This document shows, piece by piece, positions 16,623 through 26,133 of a stretch of DNA of 64,000 nucleotides. The notes beneath the pieces are model-generated. The model worked only from the letters and a program-made list of their open reading frames with translations. It made no database searches and was not told the DNA's origin. A program made the translations under genes and the position numbers. The DNA lies in assembly GCF_003131205.1 (NCBI RefSeq), contig NZ_QFFY01000006.1, positions 62,001 to 126,000 on the forward strand, given 5' to 3'. The stretch comes from Occallatibacter savannae (GTDB lineage Bacteria > Acidobacteriota > Terriglobia > Terriglobales > Acidobacteriaceae). Position 1 is the stretch's first letter. Every line of letters begins with the position of its first letter.

Positions 16623-17684
16623 ATGCAAGGTTCTCGGACGATGCTGAAATTCGGGTTTGGTCCGATCCTGGCCTGGACCGCTTTGTGTTTCCTCCTGGAG
16701 TGTTCAGCACAGGAACCGGCGCCGCAGGTTCAGCCGGCGCTTCAATCATCCGCTCCGGCCAATGCACCTAGCCCGGCGTCATCGCAGCAGGTTCCTGCGA
16801 TTCCTCAGCAGAGCCAGGCGGGTCCGACACAGTCCGGTCCGATTGCGATTGTTCCACTCGACAGCAAAGATCCAGGCAGCGCCGCGATTGTCACCGGTGC
16901 GCTCCAGGTGGCGAACGGTCGCGCCATGATCGCCACGAACGGGGCCATCACGGCTGGCGCGAGCACAACGGAGGTGACGCTGCCGCATCGCGGAGTGCTG
17001 CGTGTTTGTTCGTCAACCACCGTGAAGCTGGCGTCCGATGCGAGCGTGCCGAAGGGCGAAGTGCCCGGGCTGATGATGGTGATGGATCACGGCGCGATGG
17101 AGGCAAGCTTCGCAACCGGGCGCAATTCCGATGTGCTGATGACGCCCGATTTTCGCATCCTGATCGGCGGGCCGGGCGCTGCGGACGTGAAAGTGCGGCT
17201 CGGGCAGCATGGCGATACATGCGTCGATAACGCGGGCGCGAATGCGCCCTACGTGCTGGTGACGAGCGTCTTTGATGGCGGTATCTATCGCGTGCAGGCT
17301 GGACAACGCGTCATGTTCCAGCACGGCAGCGTGTATTCGGTGGTGGATCAGGAGAAGGAATCCTGCGGATGCCCGACGGCTGCGAGGCCGAACAGCAACG
17401 ATTTTCCTGAGACGCAGAGCGCGGGATTCACGCCACTGGCGCCGGTGGCTCCGGTTGGCGCGATTCCGCAGAATGCACCGACCGAAGCGACCGATACGTT
17501 CGTCCATAAGAGCGGCGAGCCGGCGCAGGAAACGGCAACAGTGGTGGCCAAGCACAATGAGCCTCTTCCCCCGAACACTCCCGTCGTGAAGCCACCGAAG
17601 CCGCACAAGGTGAAGGTCGACAAGGGGCCAGGCTTTATGAAGCGGATGGGGCACTTCTTCCGAAGGCTTTTTGGGGCCGAGTAG
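16623..17684 (+). CDS. Exported hypothetical protein with Pro-rich linkers
   Basis: A 353-residue protein, with an N-terminal hydrophobic leader ending near CSAQ and a long Gln/Pro/Ala/Ser-rich linker (about 28-75). A compact middle domain (about 85-245) contains HRGVLRVCSSTTVKLASD, somewhat like FecR/decoration domains that surround a polymer. A Pro/Lys-rich tail ends in a basic amphipathic segment (MKRMGHFFRRLFG). A second possible start is at 16641. I do not recognise a named family. It follows trpG by four bases, but nothing in it suggests a tryptophan role. Confidence 0.72.
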   Translation: MQGSRTMLKFGFGPILAWTALCFLLECSAQEPAPQVQPALQSSAPANAPSPASSQQVPAIPQQSQAGPTQSGPIAIVPLDSKDPGSAAIVTGALQVANGRAMIATNGAITAGASTTEVTLPHRGVLRVCSSTTVKLASDASVPKGEVPGLMMVMDHGAMEASFATGRNSDVLMTPDFRILIGGPGAADVKVRLGQHGDTCVDNAGANAPYVLVTSVFDGGIYRVQAGQRVMFQHGSVYSVVDQEKESCGCPTAARPNSNDFPETQSAGFTPLAPVAPVGAIPQNAPTEATDTFVHKSGEPAQETATVVAKHNEPLPPNTPVVKPPKPHKVKVDKGPGFMKRMGHFFRRLFGAE

Positions 17685-17690
17685 CCTCTT

Positions 17691-18536
17691 CTACTGATTT
17701 TTCTCCGCTGAATCGCTTCCGTAGATGACCTGTCCGTACTCGAGGATTGTGACGAGACAGACACCGCCGAAGATATTGCCGAGAACCGCCGGGCCGAACC
17801 AGTGGAAGTAGGCGACCCACGGGGCGTGATGAGTGAGAACGGTGGTAATGATCTCGCAGGAACTGGCGATGCAGTGGGCAAAGTCGCCGAGCCCGACGAC
17901 GTAGGTCAGCATCCAGATCACCATGACAGATCCAGTGATGGAGTGTGAGGCGGAGACGAGCCAGGCAGCCAGCGCGATCATCCATCCAGCGATCACTCCC
18001 GACCAGAAGACGGTGGAAGCTGGGTGGGCGATCGCTTTGCCTCCGAGTTCAGACATGGTGCTTACGAACGTCGGCTCGATGGCCGATGTGTGCGTAGCCA
18101 ACATGGCGAACGCAAACGCGCCGAGGACATTGGCGGGGAGAACGACAGCCCAGAGCCGCAACGTGTTCAGCAGTTGGCGTTTTTCCTTGAGGACCAATGC
18201 GACGGGATACAGAGTGTTCTCAGTAAACAACTGGGAGCGACCGATGATAACGGCGATAAAGCCGAGAGGATAGAACATGCGCGACAGAATTCGAGCATGT
18301 GGGGAGTCGTTGACGAGAGCAAAGCCAATCGCAGTGCCAAGGGCTGAAAGGCCCATGAACGCACCGGCTCCGAAGCCGGAAAGAGCGAGGGCGATACTGG
18401 GCCTTTGCAACTCCAGGCGGGCGTTCTCGGCAACCTGCTCGTAGATGTCTTCGGCGGAAGGGCGCTGAAGATCTTTCTGTTTCCCTTCACTGGAGGATTT
18501 AGGTTCTTCGATTTTGTTTGTATTGGTCTTTGGCAT
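17691..18536 (-). CDS. Formate/nitrite transporter family channel
   Basis: An inner-membrane channel of the FNT family (281 residues), closest in appearance to the YfdC-like branch. Six hydrophobic segments follow a polar N-terminal tail of about 45 residues (Lys/Ser/Glu-rich). FNT-like pieces are GAFMGLSALG, GRSQLFTENTLYPV and PANVLGAFAFA. These proteins transport small anions such as formate or nitrite; the substrate is not evident. It converges on the preceding gene with only a few bases between them. Confidence 0.88.
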   Translation of the reverse strand: MPKTNTNKIEEPKSSSEGKQKDLQRPSAEDIYEQVAENARLELQRPSIALALSGFGAGAFMGLSALGTAIGFALVNDSPHARILSRMFYPLGFIAVIIGRSQLFTENTLYPVALVLKEKRQLLNTLRLWAVVLPANVLGAFAFAMLATHTSAIEPTFVSTMSELGGKAIAHPASTVFWSGVIAGWMIALAAWLVSASHSITGSVMVIWMLTYVVGLGDFAHCIASSCEIITTVLTHHAPWVAYFHWFGPAVLGNIFGGVCLVTILEYGQVIYGSDSAEKNQ

Positions 18537-18644
18537 CCAGGATCTCAGGCGCGTACTAGCCGGAGTGCCCGGCAGCAGTTGCGCGTCCCTGGATAGATGC
18601 TGTTTCTCGTTCAGATGTGGCGAAGTTTAGGAGGTCTCAGGCAA

Positions 18645-19811
18645 TCACTCGGAGGAACTGCCGGCTGCCTCGGGGACCCAGAGCGCGTGCTGGGAAGTTG
18701 CTTTTTCTGTCTTGAAAGCCGGGGTAAGAAGGTAGTGGAAGAACGAAGAGATTGCTACTGTGACTGCGGCGCTCGCAACTGCCAATGTCAACTGCAGGTC
18801 CGCGGTATGAGCGAAGTAGATGAAGGGAACCCGCACGATTCCGTTCACAAGGAAAATTCCAAGCGAGTAGGTCCCGATCTTTTCGAGCGTGTGAGATTGC
18901 CGGAGTAGCGGGCGGAACTTACTGTAGAGCCATAAGCTTGCGATAACTGCCGCCAGAGAACTGAAGTGCGCAAAGGCGAAATACTTGCCTCCAAGAATCA
19001 GGACTGCAAATGCAGGTAAGGCCATGTAGTACCGGATCCGGAAAGGGTAGCGGGCCGCGATGATTCCGAGACACAGCATGCGCATGCGGCCAATCGGAGT
19101 CATGGAAAGATTGATGGTCCAGTGGGCGAGGATCGGATTTGCCAGGTGAGTAACGTAGTAGCACGCGAATGACAAGACTACGAGTGAGGGCCAACCGAAA
19201 CGTTGCGTCAACCTGCGCAAGGCCGGAAACAAGGCATAGGCCTGCATGATGAACGGGATAAACCACCAAGGGCCCACTGGCGGCAGACCAATACGCGGAG
19301 CTATAGTCGATACTCCCGCCAGCATGAGAATCAGGTGCGGCGCCGCATCCCTGATCACCCAAAGTGCTCCAACGTGTATTGCGGCTAGCGCGGCCCAAAA
19401 GGCAATCACCAGAAGGAACATCGGGTAGAGTTTCTTGACGCGGGACCACATGAAAGAGTGCCAGGATGAGGGGTCATCCCAGTGAGTTTTCGCTAGTCCG
19501 TACGCAGACAGGAAGATGAAGATCTGGACCCCGTAGTGTCCGTAAAAGGCAAACAGGGACTGGATTGTGAGGGAGGGGTGTACGACAGTCCGTAGAAATA
19601 CCCCAAACCGTTCCGGCTTGAAATCAAACTCGTTTTCGCGCACGTTGACGGCAATGTGAAAGAAGTTATGGAAGACAATCGCAACGATGGCGAGGGCCTT
19701 CAGGATGGTTGTGTCTTTCTTGTCCAGAGTATCGAGGCGAAGCTGTGACGAAAACACGCCCCGTGCGTAGGACTGAATGCGAAGAAAGATCGACCTCGGA
19801 TTCTCTTGCAC
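18645..19811 (-). CDS. Membrane acyltransferase (OafA/acyltransferase-3 family)
   Basis: A polytopic membrane protein (388 residues) of the acyltransferase-3 family, which O-acylates cell-surface sugars. The first helix has ALAIVAIVFHNFFH, including the conserved His. A segment QIFIFLSAYGLAKTHW follows, then MWSRVKKLYPMFL, typical positions for the family. About ten hydrophobic segments are visible. The start is GTG at 19811. It stands between the FNT gene and trpE without an operon partner. Confidence 0.84.
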   Translation of the reverse strand: MQENPRSIFLRIQSYARGVFSSQLRLDTLDKKDTTILKALAIVAIVFHNFFHIAVNVRENEFDFKPERFGVFLRTVVHPSLTIQSLFAFYGHYGVQIFIFLSAYGLAKTHWDDPSSWHSFMWSRVKKLYPMFLLVIAFWAALAAIHVGALWVIRDAAPHLILMLAGVSTIAPRIGLPPVGPWWFIPFIMQAYALFPALRRLTQRFGWPSLVVLSFACYYVTHLANPILAHWTINLSMTPIGRMRMLCLGIIAARYPFRIRYYMALPAFAVLILGGKYFAFAHFSSLAAVIASLWLYSKFRPLLRQSHTLEKIGTYSLGIFLVNGIVRVPFIYFAHTADLQLTLAVASAAVTVAISSFFHYLLTPAFKTEKATSQHALWVPEAAGSSSE

Positions 19812-20057
19812 TCACGACCGTCCTAGTTACTGTCTGTTGCACGACCGCGTATGGGGCTGCCGAGGCTCGACTAAGCACTTCGGATCTCGGTGGGGGCCCG
19901 CTTACGCGCATACTTGCTCTTCGGCCAAAAGGAGGATTTCGGCAGAAGCAAGTTGGGGTGCAATTTGTTGAAGAGTAGCAGCGATATTACCTAGGGGCAA
20001 GTCGCCGAGGTAATCAAGGTAATGTGTCCGGAACACCGCATGTAAAGAAAAGTGCGA

Positions 20058-21590
20058 TCAGAGTTCACGGGCTCGTTCGATCGCTCGGATGACGGCTTGA
20101 GCCTTGTTAAGTGATTCCTGATGTTCGAGTTCCGGAACGGAGTCGGCCACAATGCCGGCGCCAGCCTGGACATAGCCCTTTCCGCCTGTCGTCAGTAGGG
20201 AGCGGATGGCTATGCAGGAATCGAGATTGCCGGAAAAATCAGCGTAGAGGACAGCACCTCCGTATGTTCCGCGGCGGGAGGGCTCCAGTTCTTCGATAAT
20301 CTCCATGGCGCGGACCTTGGGCGCGCCGGAGAGCGTTCCGGCAGGGAAACAGGCCCGGAGGGCGTCGACGGCTGTCAGGTCAGGTCGCAGTTTGCCCTCG
20401 ATGGTGCTGACAATATGCATCACGTGACTGTAGCGCTCGACAAACATGAGGCGGTCGACCTTGACCGAGCCAAACTCGCTTACGCGTCCTACGTCGTTGC
20501 GGCCGAGATCAACCAGCATTACGTGCTCGGCGCGCTCCTTCTCGTCATGCATCATCTCGTCTTCTAGGCGCTGGTCTTCCTCTTCGGTGTCTCCCCGCGG
20601 GCGGGTGCCGGCAATGGGACGGTACTCCACCTTGCGATCGTGGACGCGGACGAGCAGTTCAGGAGATGATCCCGCAAGTTCAATCGTCTGCGGCTCCTTC
20701 GCAGGTTTTCTGGCTGAACCAAGCGGCCCGTCAGGCGTGAACCGGAGGAAGTACATGTATGGGCTCGGATTTACCGTGCGCAGAGACCGGTAGATCTGGA
20801 ACGGGTCCATGCCGGTGGAGAGATCGAGACGCTGAGACAAGACGGCCTGAAAGATGTCGCCCGCCGCAATGTACTGCTTCGCGCGCTCCACGGCTTTGCA
20901 GTAGTCCTTTTTGCTCGTACGGCGCTTCACCTCGACGGGCTTGCTGGGCCCGGCCAGAGGTATCTTTGGAAGCGGTCGGCTGAGGCGCTTCTCGAGAGCA
21001 GCCAGACGCTTCACTGCCTTGTTGTAAGCGGCATCGGCGGAGGACAGGGTGACATCGGCGGTTGCGACCATCCATATCTGCTTCCGCACATGGTCGAAGG
21101 CAAGAACCTCGTCGAAGAAGAGCAGGCAAGCATCGGGAACGCCGAGTTCATCTTTGGCGTGATAGGGAAGGTGCTCGATCTGGCGAACTGCGTCATAGGC
21201 GAAGAAGCCTACAGCGCCGGCCGTGAACGGGGGAAGACCCGCGATACGCGCCGGCTTGTGCCCGCTGAGCGCGTCCCGGAGAATGTGGAAGATGTCGCCG
21301 TCGATCAGAGTTGTGCCGCCAGCTTCAGTGATTTGGATCTGGCGACCACGAGCTACGATGCGCTTATATGGATTGAGTCCGATGAAGGTGTAGCGGCCCA
21401 CCTGTTCGCCATTCTCCACGGATTCCAGCAGGAAGCATTCGCGCTCTTGCCAGGCCGCACGAAGGAAGGCCGATACGGGGGTTTCTAGATCGGCGGTAAC
21501 GGTGTGGCAGACGGGAACCAGGGTGTGCTTCTTCGCGAGCGCGATGAAGTCCTTACGGCTGGGCTGAATTGCACTGGATGAGGGCTTCAC
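20058..21590 (-). CDS. trpE: Anthranilate synthase component I
   Basis: The 510-residue chorismate-binding subunit that makes anthranilate, the first step of tryptophan synthesis. Recognisable motifs are an N-terminal allosteric region with LLESVENGEQVGRYTFIG, then GSSPELLVRV, RPIAGTRPRG, LVDLGRNDVGRV, ACFPAGTLSGAPKVRAMEII and GGAVLYADFSGNLDSCIAIR. The LLESVE element is the tryptophan feedback region. The start is GTG. The amidotransferase subunit is on the opposite strand at 16.0 kb, so trpE and trpG are not in one operon here. Confidence 0.96.
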   Translation of the reverse strand: MKPSSSAIQPSRKDFIALAKKHTLVPVCHTVTADLETPVSAFLRAAWQERECFLLESVENGEQVGRYTFIGLNPYKRIVARGRQIQITEAGGTTLIDGDIFHILRDALSGHKPARIAGLPPFTAGAVGFFAYDAVRQIEHLPYHAKDELGVPDACLLFFDEVLAFDHVRKQIWMVATADVTLSSADAAYNKAVKRLAALEKRLSRPLPKIPLAGPSKPVEVKRRTSKKDYCKAVERAKQYIAAGDIFQAVLSQRLDLSTGMDPFQIYRSLRTVNPSPYMYFLRFTPDGPLGSARKPAKEPQTIELAGSSPELLVRVHDRKVEYRPIAGTRPRGDTEEEDQRLEDEMMHDEKERAEHVMLVDLGRNDVGRVSEFGSVKVDRLMFVERYSHVMHIVSTIEGKLRPDLTAVDALRACFPAGTLSGAPKVRAMEIIEELEPSRRGTYGGAVLYADFSGNLDSCIAIRSLLTTGGKGYVQAGAGIVADSVPELEHQESLNKAQAVIRAIERAREL

Positions 21591-21659
21591 AAATCCAGTT
21601 TAGCTGGTGTCTGGCGGCAGCTTAACTGACGGGAAGAGGTGGGAGCAGCTAGGAACGCA

Positions 21660-21686
21660 GGAGGACCGCTTTGAGAACGGTCCTCC
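21660..21686 (-). terminator. Hairpin after the beta-barrel gene
   Basis: A perfect 9-base stem GGAGGACCG / CGGTCCTCC (21660-21668 with 21678-21686) lies about 20 bases past the leftward stop at 21705. There is no strong T-run after it on the minus strand, so termination may be partial. Confidence 0.55.
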
Positions 21687-21704
21687 GCGGTCCATCGGTG
21701 TGGT

Positions 21705-22592
21705 TTAGAAGTTTTTTCCGATAATGAGGTGAAGTACAGGTGCAGGTTGCGAGTAGAGGCTTGTCTTGACTTCGAAGAACGTGCCGCGGCGGTTTTCGAA
21801 TCCCATCAGAATGTTGAAGCCCGTTTGGTAGTCGAAGTTGCCGAACGAGATGTTGCGCTCGCGGCTGCCTGAGGTGCTGAAGCCCTGGTGGATGAAGTTC
21901 AGTGCCGGACCAGCGCCTATGTAGGGGGACCATGCTCCTCTACGCGCATGCTGGAACCGGTACACGCCTTCCAGGTTCAACGCGACCATGTCGGTGATCT
22001 CGCCCCATTCGAAGTCCGCATTTGGACGGAAGTAGAAGTTCCGCGACATTACGGGGCCGATCTGCGAGTGCACACCGAACATGACGAGTTCGGGGTTCAG
22101 GCCCACTCCGGCGCGCGCACCCAGTCGCCACCGACGAGCTTCGCGGCGGATATCGTTCTCGACGTTCCGGACCTGCGGCGGCACTGGAGCGGCATTTCGA
22201 TTGGGAGACGTGGATGTCGCGCTGCCGCTCGTTGAGCTCGAGGATCCGGAATTCTGCGCCTGATCGGTAACAGTGACGTTCGTTGCATGACGGGAGCCGG
22301 TATCGTCGCCCTGATCGGAGTCGACCCGCACCTGCGACCCGACCGTGAGAGCCCGCGGTTTGTTGGTGTCGCGGTCAAACGTGAATACATGAAATTGATT
22401 GTGGTCAGAGCGGACGACGAAACTGGTGCGGCTCGATGCAACGACCGTGCCCTCGACAGTTCCATTGTCCTGGGATTGTGAAGAAGCATTGGATTGCGAT
22501 GACGAATTATCTTGCTGGGCTATGGCTGGCGTTGACAGCAGTGTTCCGATGAGGAGCGATGAGGAAAGTAGAAGAAGACTGCGCAGGGACAT
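21705..22592 (-). CDS. Exported protein with N-terminal OB-like domain and C-terminal beta-barrel
   Basis: The product (295 residues) has a signal peptide (to about AIAQ), a Ser/Gln/Asn-rich stretch, then a compact domain (about 45-115; GTVEGTVVASSRTSFVVRSD) like small OB-fold/DUF5666-type modules. Another Ser/Thr linker follows. The C-terminal half (about 150-295) alternates short strands and ends in Phe (LIIGKNF), as outer-membrane barrels do. I infer an outer-membrane localisation. No named function. The hairpin at 21660-21686 follows it. Confidence 0.72.
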   Translation of the reverse strand: MSLRSLLLLSSSLLIGTLLSTPAIAQQDNSSSQSNASSQSQDNGTVEGTVVASSRTSFVVRSDHNQFHVFTFDRDTNKPRALTVGSQVRVDSDQGDDTGSRHATNVTVTDQAQNSGSSSSTSGSATSTSPNRNAAPVPPQVRNVENDIRREARRWRLGARAGVGLNPELVMFGVHSQIGPVMSRNFYFRPNADFEWGEITDMVALNLEGVYRFQHARRGAWSPYIGAGPALNFIHQGFSTSGSRERNISFGNFDYQTGFNILMGFENRRGTFFEVKTSLYSQPAPVLHLIIGKNF

Positions 22593-23032
22593 TCAGGGGA
22601 GTCCTTCGTGTGAGTAGTGTGCGGTGAAACCGTGGCTTCGATCCGTGTCAGATATGAAACCGATTGCGATCAGAAGATTGTCTTCGGCCCCAAGCAAGAC
22701 GATGGCTCTGATGGACCTTGTTGCGGAGGGGTTGGATGAGGTGGAGTAATCGACGATCTACCTCTGAAACGCGTCACGCAGGCAGATTTCAGAAGAGTGA
22801 GAGCAGCAGAGTAGCTTTATGCTCCTCAGGTCAGCACCGGCGTTGAGTGCGCATAATCGAGAGTTGCTTGCGTGCTGCTTGTGAGCGACGCGCAGTTCAA
22901 ACCGGCTTTATGTTGAGCACCTCAAAAATAAGTCGCATCCGAAGACAATCCGTTCGCAGGTCGAATTCGTACCTCCGATGAGCAAACAGCACGTTCCCCA
23001 CTGTGCGCGCTCGAAAAAAGGAGGCCTTACAC
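22593..23032. other. Divergent intergenic region before the ferritin-like operon
   Basis: About 440 bases between the leftward barrel gene and the rightward ferritin-like genes. Promoters for both should be here. I saw no confident -35/-10 pair, repeat or small gene. Confidence 0.4.
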
Positions 23033-23923
23033 GTGAAAAAGCTCCCTAGGCTCTTCACGGAAAATCTCTCGCGGCGCGGGTTCCTCGCGGGAGCAGGTAT
23101 GACGGCTGCTGCGGCAGCAGCCGTCGGTTGCGGCGGCAGCGCCGACTCGTCCACCGTTACCTCAATTCCAACACCCTCTATTACCGACGCGGACATACTG
23201 AATTTCGCGCTAAATCTCGAGTACCTCGAAGCGGAATTCTATTTGCGGGCAGTTACAGGCTCCGGCCTTTCAACTACGGATACCGGGTCCGGCGCAGGCG
23301 ATGTGACCGGAGGAGCGGCCGTCTCCTTCAAAACACCAGCGATCCAGCAGTACGCACAGGAGATCGCCAATCATGAACAGGAGCACGTTCGTTTCTTGCG
23401 CAAGGCGCTTGGATCTGCTGCAGTCAGCCGTCCGTCGATTGACTTGACCAACAGCTTCAACGCAGCTGCGATGGCGGCCGGCATAGGATCGGCATTCAAC
23501 CCCTTCGCGGACGAGAACAGTTTTCTTGTAGGCGCGTTCGTGTTTGAAGACGTCGGAGTCACTGCATACCACGGCGCGGCGGGGTTGCTGTCAGACAAGA
23601 ACAATCTTGCAGCCGCAGCCGGCATCCTAGCGACCGAGGCGTACCACGCGGGAACCATTCGCACTCTGATCACTGAACTGGGTGATCCATACCTCACCTT
23701 CGCCAACAAGATTTCGGCACTGCGTGCCTCGGCTGGTGGCGGCGCGGAGACGACGCTGGACGGCTCACACATCGTTGCCGCCGATTCAAACTCTATTTCC
23801 TACGACCGAACGGCGGACCAGGTTCTCCACATTGTGTATCTGAACCCCGCATCCGGTTTCGTCAGCAAGGGCGGATTCTTCCCCAACGGCCTCAACGGCA
23901 CCATCAAAGCTTCGGCTTCCTAA
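23033..23923 (+). CDS. Tat-exported ferritin-like domain protein, possible lipoprotein
   Basis: A ferritin-like (PF13668-type, desiccation-associated) protein of 296 residues. The GTG at 23033 follows AAAAGGAGG at ideal spacing; a longer frame begins at 23003. The N-terminus has LSRRGFLAGAGM, a twin-arginine motif, and ends in AVGCGGS, which could be a lipobox. The helical part contains the Glu/His motifs NFALNLEYLEAEFY, IANHEQEHVRFL and DVGVTAYHGAA expected for a di-iron or related bundle. It forms a pair with the next gene (15-base gap). The family is linked to stress or desiccation, but the exact function is unknown. Confidence 0.85.
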   Translation: MKKLPRLFTENLSRRGFLAGAGMTAAAAAAVGCGGSADSSTVTSIPTPSITDADILNFALNLEYLEAEFYLRAVTGSGLSTTDTGSGAGDVTGGAAVSFKTPAIQQYAQEIANHEQEHVRFLRKALGSAAVSRPSIDLTNSFNAAAMAAGIGSAFNPFADENSFLVGAFVFEDVGVTAYHGAAGLLSDKNNLAAAAGILATEAYHAGTIRTLITELGDPYLTFANKISALRASAGGGAETTLDGSHIVAADSNSISYDRTADQVLHIVYLNPASGFVSKGGFFPNGLNGTIKASAS

Positions 23924-23938
23924 AAAGGAGGAAGGTTC

Positions 23939-24844
23939 ATGGAACACTTCGACGAGAAAAAAACTGGAATCGAGGAGTCCGGGGTGAGCCGATCGCGCCG
24001 TTCCGCGTTCCTCTTTGGAAGCGCGGCTCTGGCTGGATTTGCTCTGGGGTCTCGGGCTTTGGCGCAATCAGCAGCTCCGACAGATACCGACATTCTCAAC
24101 TTTGCATTGAACCTGGAGTTCCTTGAAGCCCAGTTCTACACGCTGGCGACCACGGGAATGACCTTGGATCAGGCGGGGATCTCGACCAAGGGTGGCGGGG
24201 GTTCGGCGGGCGGGACCGTAACTGCGAAGTCTGGCGCTAAGGTGCCCTTCACGACGCCTTCGCTGCAGCAGTTTGCAGCGGAGATTGCGATGGACGAGCA
24301 GAATCACGTGAAGTTTCTGCAGTCGGCGCTCGGCGCAAACGCGATCGCAATGCCGAACATCGATCTGATGAACAGCTTCAACGCGCTCGCAACGGCGGCG
24401 GGGTTAGGATCTACGTTTGATCCCTTCGCAAGCGAGACAAACTTCCTGCTGGGCGCTTTCATCTTCGAAGATGTGGGCGTGACAGCGTACCAGGGAGCAG
24501 CAGGACTCCTCAGCAGCAAGACGGTGCTCGATAAGGCTGTCGGCATCCATAACGTTGAGGCCTATCACGCCGCGGGCATCCGCACGCGCATCTTCCAGGC
24601 AGGTGCGGCGGCACAATCTGCTTCGCAGGCCATCGCGGCGACGCGCGCCAAGCTCGATGGCACGGGAAGTGACGATGTGGGGGTGAGCGTGAGCGGAGGT
24701 GCCTCCACTATTGTCGATTGCGACAGCAATGGAATGACCTACGCACGTAATGCGACGCAGGTGCTGAGTATTGTGTACGGTGGGGGATCCGCAGGAAAGG
24801 GTGGGGCCTTCTTCCCTTCGGCGTTGAACGGAACGATTAAGTAA
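23939..24844 (+). CDS. Second exported ferritin-like domain protein
   Basis: A paralogue of the preceding gene (301 residues), starting after a strong AAAAAGGAGGAAGG site. A Tat-like leader SRSRRSAFLFGSAALAGFAL is followed by the same helical signatures: NFALNLEFLEAQFY, IAMDEQNHVKFL and DVGVTAYQGAAGLL. The second ligand motif has Asp-Glu-Gln-Asn-His in place of His-Glu-Gln-Glu-His of the partner, so the metal sites may differ. Co-transcribed with its partner and followed by a strong terminator, which defines a two-gene operon. Confidence 0.85.
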   Translation: MEHFDEKKTGIEESGVSRSRRSAFLFGSAALAGFALGSRALAQSAAPTDTDILNFALNLEFLEAQFYTLATTGMTLDQAGISTKGGGGSAGGTVTAKSGAKVPFTTPSLQQFAAEIAMDEQNHVKFLQSALGANAIAMPNIDLMNSFNALATAAGLGSTFDPFASETNFLLGAFIFEDVGVTAYQGAAGLLSSKTVLDKAVGIHNVEAYHAAGIRTRIFQAGAAAQSASQAIAATRAKLDGTGSDDVGVSVSGGASTIVDCDSNGMTYARNATQVLSIVYGGGSAGKGGAFFPSALNGTIK

Positions 24845-24854
24845 CAACACTGCG

Positions 24855-24897
24855 CCCGCTCGAGAAGTTGTGAAGTCTCGAGCGGGTGCTTCTTTTT
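24855..24897 (+). terminator. Rho-independent terminator of the ferritin-like operon
   Basis: An 11-base perfect stem CCCGCTCGAGA / TCTCGAGCGGG (24855-24865, 24876-24886) is followed by TGCTTCTTTTT. It lies 11 bases after the second ferritin-like stop codon. Confidence 0.92.
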
Positions 24898-24908
24898 ACT
24901 GGTGGCAC

Positions 24909-25595
24909 TCAGCGCAGCAAAAATGATAACGATGCGCCCAGGATCGATGTAAACACCCCTGCGGCAGCCATCGCCCACGAAGAGACGGCTGCTCGAAGCT
25001 CTGATTGGCGGATGAGGCTGGCGGTTCCGATGCCGTGCGAAGATGTCCCGATTGCCGCTCCTATCGCGCGATCGTTGCGAATTCGGGCGAGCTTCAAGAA
25101 ATACGTCCCACAGGTTGCGCCGAGAACCCCGGTAAGGATGACCATGGCGATGGTGATCTGCGGAATGCCTCGCAGCTGGCGTGAAACCTCGATGGCGATC
25201 GGCGTAGTGACGGATTTGGGCACCGTCGACATGATGACGGGTAAGGGTGCGTGGAGCAGCCACGCTGTTACTCCAGCGGAGACCATTCCAGTGATAGAGC
25301 CCGCAAGCACAACAAGAGAAAGCCGGGGAAGCATTCCGCGAAGCGCCAATCCATTGCGATACATCGGCACTGCAAGAGCAACCGTCGCTGGCCCCAGCCA
25401 CCACGTGAGAAGAGTTCCGCCACGGTTGTACTCGGCGTAAGGCACGCGCAAAAGCCAGAGCGCTGCCATGATCGGGATACACGCTCCGACAATCGGAGGA
25501 AAGGCGCGCCACTTGCGGTGTAGTTGCAGGGCGAGCGCGTAACAGGAAGTCGTCGCCATTACGCTCAGCAACGCAGGAATGAAAGAACGATTCAC
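24909..25595 (-). CDS. lrgB: LrgB/CidB-family membrane protein
   Basis: A polytopic membrane protein (228 residues) of the LrgB family. Motifs include PKSVTTPIAIEVSRQLRG and a GASSHGIGTA-like run (IGTSSHGIGTASLI), both diagnostic. LrgA/LrgB systems affect murein hydrolase activity or transport small organic acids in other bacteria and plastids; which applies here is unknown. It starts at a GTG overlapping the lrgA stop by four bases, so the two are coupled. Confidence 0.92.
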   Translation of the reverse strand: MNRSFIPALLSVMATTSCYALALQLHRKWRAFPPIVGACIPIMAALWLLRVPYAEYNRGGTLLTWWLGPATVALAVPMYRNGLALRGMLPRLSLVVLAGSITGMVSAGVTAWLLHAPLPVIMSTVPKSVTTPIAIEVSRQLRGIPQITIAMVILTGVLGATCGTYFLKLARIRNDRAIGAAIGTSSHGIGTASLIRQSELRAAVSSWAMAAAGVFTSILGASLSFLLR

Positions 25596-25975
25596 AATTG
25601 CCCTTCTGCGCCGGGCGCATCTTCAGGCGGACCCAGCAAACGCTGTCCGAGCAGTCCAGTTACAAGCAGGACCGCGACGAAGCTGACGACGAGGCTCAGG
25701 CAGATGGCGCCAAACTGACGCGAGAGCACTCCGCCCATATCCATCAATCCAACCGTGAGGGGAATGAAGAGCAAGACCATATGGCGCAGGAGAAATCCAG
25801 CGGCGCGATCCACCCATTCCAGCCTGATGATTCGGAGTTGCAAAGCTGCATAGAAGAGCAGCAGCCCCAAAACGCCGCCCGGTACCGGCACTCCGATCCG
25901 GTGAAGAAAATCGCCGAGCAGAAAGATGACGACGATGATGCCGACGCCGAGAGCGAAATCAAGCGAGGTCTTCAA
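25592..25975 (-). CDS. lrgA: CidA/LrgA-family holin-like membrane protein
   Basis: A small membrane protein (127 residues) with four hydrophobic segments. The segments FLHRIGVPVPGGVLGLLLFY and LLFIPLTVGLMDMG are typical of CidA/LrgA. It is the upstream gene of the lrgAB pair and probably works with LrgB in the cytoplasmic membrane. No LytR-type regulator lies next to it. Confidence 0.9.
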   Translation of the reverse strand: MKTSLDFALGVGIIVVIFLLGDFLHRIGVPVPGGVLGLLLFYAALQLRIIRLEWVDRAAGFLLRHMVLLFIPLTVGLMDMGGVLSRQFGAICLSLVVSFVAVLLVTGLLGQRLLGPPEDAPGAEGQL

Positions 25976-26133
25976 AACGCATAATCATACTACTTGGATG
26001 ATCGCGGTTTGAGGGGAACACTTGATGTGTCAGAGAATCATCGGCTGCAATCGCGAAACACACCTCTGGAGCTGAAAGGCGTGCGGGACCAAGAAGGTCT
26101 GAGACCTCTGGGCTGAGGGGTTTCCGGGAGGGT

